DNA of 32,084 nt, taken from positions 1 through 32,084 of the forward strand of contig CAIUAY010000236.1 of NCBI GenBank assembly GCA_903897335.1, in the 5' to 3' direction. Position 1 is the stretch's first letter, and each line of letters begins with the position of its first letter. Origin of the DNA: an uncultured Chromatium sp. (GTDB lineage Bacteria; Pseudomonadota; Gammaproteobacteria; Chromatiales; Chromatiaceae). This document shows, piece after piece, positions 31,916-32,084 of the stretch. A program made the translations under genes and the position numbers. Under the pieces are notes generated by a model. The model worked only from the letters and a program-made list of their open reading frames with translations, was not told the origin of the DNA and made no database searches.

Positions 31916-32084
31916 CCTGCTGAAATTTCGGCGCAAGGAGGGTCTATGAACAACCTGATCCTTCACCCTGTGGGTGAGACCGAAACCGGCGCGCTGGTGC
32001 CGTTCGCCGGCCCGGTGGCCGTGGATACCTTCGGGGGCAGAGTCCACGTCGAGTGGGATCCCCAGGCGGCCGTCACCCCGCTCG
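31916..32084 (+). mobile_element. Left end of an IS1380-like insertion sequence (continues past the window)
   Basis: The sequence from CCTGCTGAAATTTCGGC (31916) onward is not part of the IS630 remnant and leads directly into the transposase gene. Its CC start and short leader resemble an IS1380 terminal repeat. The exact edge is uncertain because the right end lies outside the window. Confidence 0.5.
31946..32084 (+). CDS. IS1380-family transposase, N-terminal part (partial)
   Basis: The strong ribosome binding site AAGGAGGG is 5 bases before the ATG at 31946. The 46 visible residues (VPFAGPVAVDTFGGRVHVEW, then QAAVTPL) match the start of IS1380-type DDE transposases, which carry this beta strand before the helical domain. 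The frame is open to the window end with no lesion, so this is the only possibly active insertion sequence here. It inserted into, or beside, the IS630 remnant. Confidence 0.7.
   Translation, partial: MNNLILHPVGETETGALVPFAGPVAVDTFGGRVHVEWDPQAAVTPL

Overview
The window looks like chromosomal DNA of a Gram-negative gammaproteobacterium. The evidence is a TamA/TamB outer-membrane assembly pair, an LpxL-type acyltransferase, TrmO, a Glk-type glucokinase, a bifunctional ManC, and generally GC-rich codon use. A purple sulfur bacterium (Chromatiaceae) or relative would fit, but that is inference and nothing here fixes the genus.

Layout. (1) 1-113: the tail of an unidentified CDS. (2) 304-10180: housekeeping and envelope genes. 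trmO lies on +. A compact minus-strand run is read IMPase family -> glk -> tamA -> tamB -> LpxL-like acyltransferase -> polytopic flippase-like protein; from glk on, the genes are only 4 bases apart or overlap by 4. (3) 10205-13573 on +: manC/algA behind a good sigma70-type promoter, a repeat-containing lipoprotein, and a small cupin. (4) 28475-13663, all on -: a 13-gene glycan island. Nine genes (28475-18439) are mostly joined by 1-22 base overlaps and encode an NAD-dependent epimerase, a sugar nucleotidyltransferase, a CBS-GHMP kinase fusion, a NeuB-SAF-TIM-barrel fusion, an acetolactate-synthase-like ThDP enzyme, an SDR, a second TIM-barrel isomerase, and two more SDRs. After a 302-base gap come an FkbM methyltransferase, a GtrB-like polyprenyl-phosphate glycosyltransferase, GtrA, and a large multi-membrane protein in the position of a gtr-type GT-C transferase. 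(5) 28529-32084: a graveyard of mobile DNA. It holds palindromic REP-like units, a gene fragment, a degenerate tRNA-like element, a Mu gpG-like phage gene coupled to a small Cys-rich ORF, two small phage-like genes, a TnpB pseudogene (one stop, one frameshift), an IS630 transposase pseudogene (one frameshift, one stop) joined head-on to it, and the start of an apparently intact IS1380-type transposase running off the end.

How the genes work together. The island looks like a pathway that makes and transfers an unusual sugar. The kinase, nucleotidyltransferase and epimerase suggest a phosphorylated, nucleotide-activated sugar. The NeuB-like domain suggests condensation of phosphoenolpyruvate with an aldose to give a 3-deoxy-ulosonic acid. 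The ThDP enzyme, TIM barrels and three SDRs suggest carbon-skeleton editing and several reduction or oxidation steps. GtrB/GtrA/GT-C suggest lipid-linked transfer across the inner membrane. No CMP-ulosonate synthetase (NeuA), aminotransferase or NeuC-like epimerase is visible in the window, so this is not a complete standard sialic, legionaminic or pseudaminic acid locus. This combination is the best candidate here for an undescribed system; its product is unknown.
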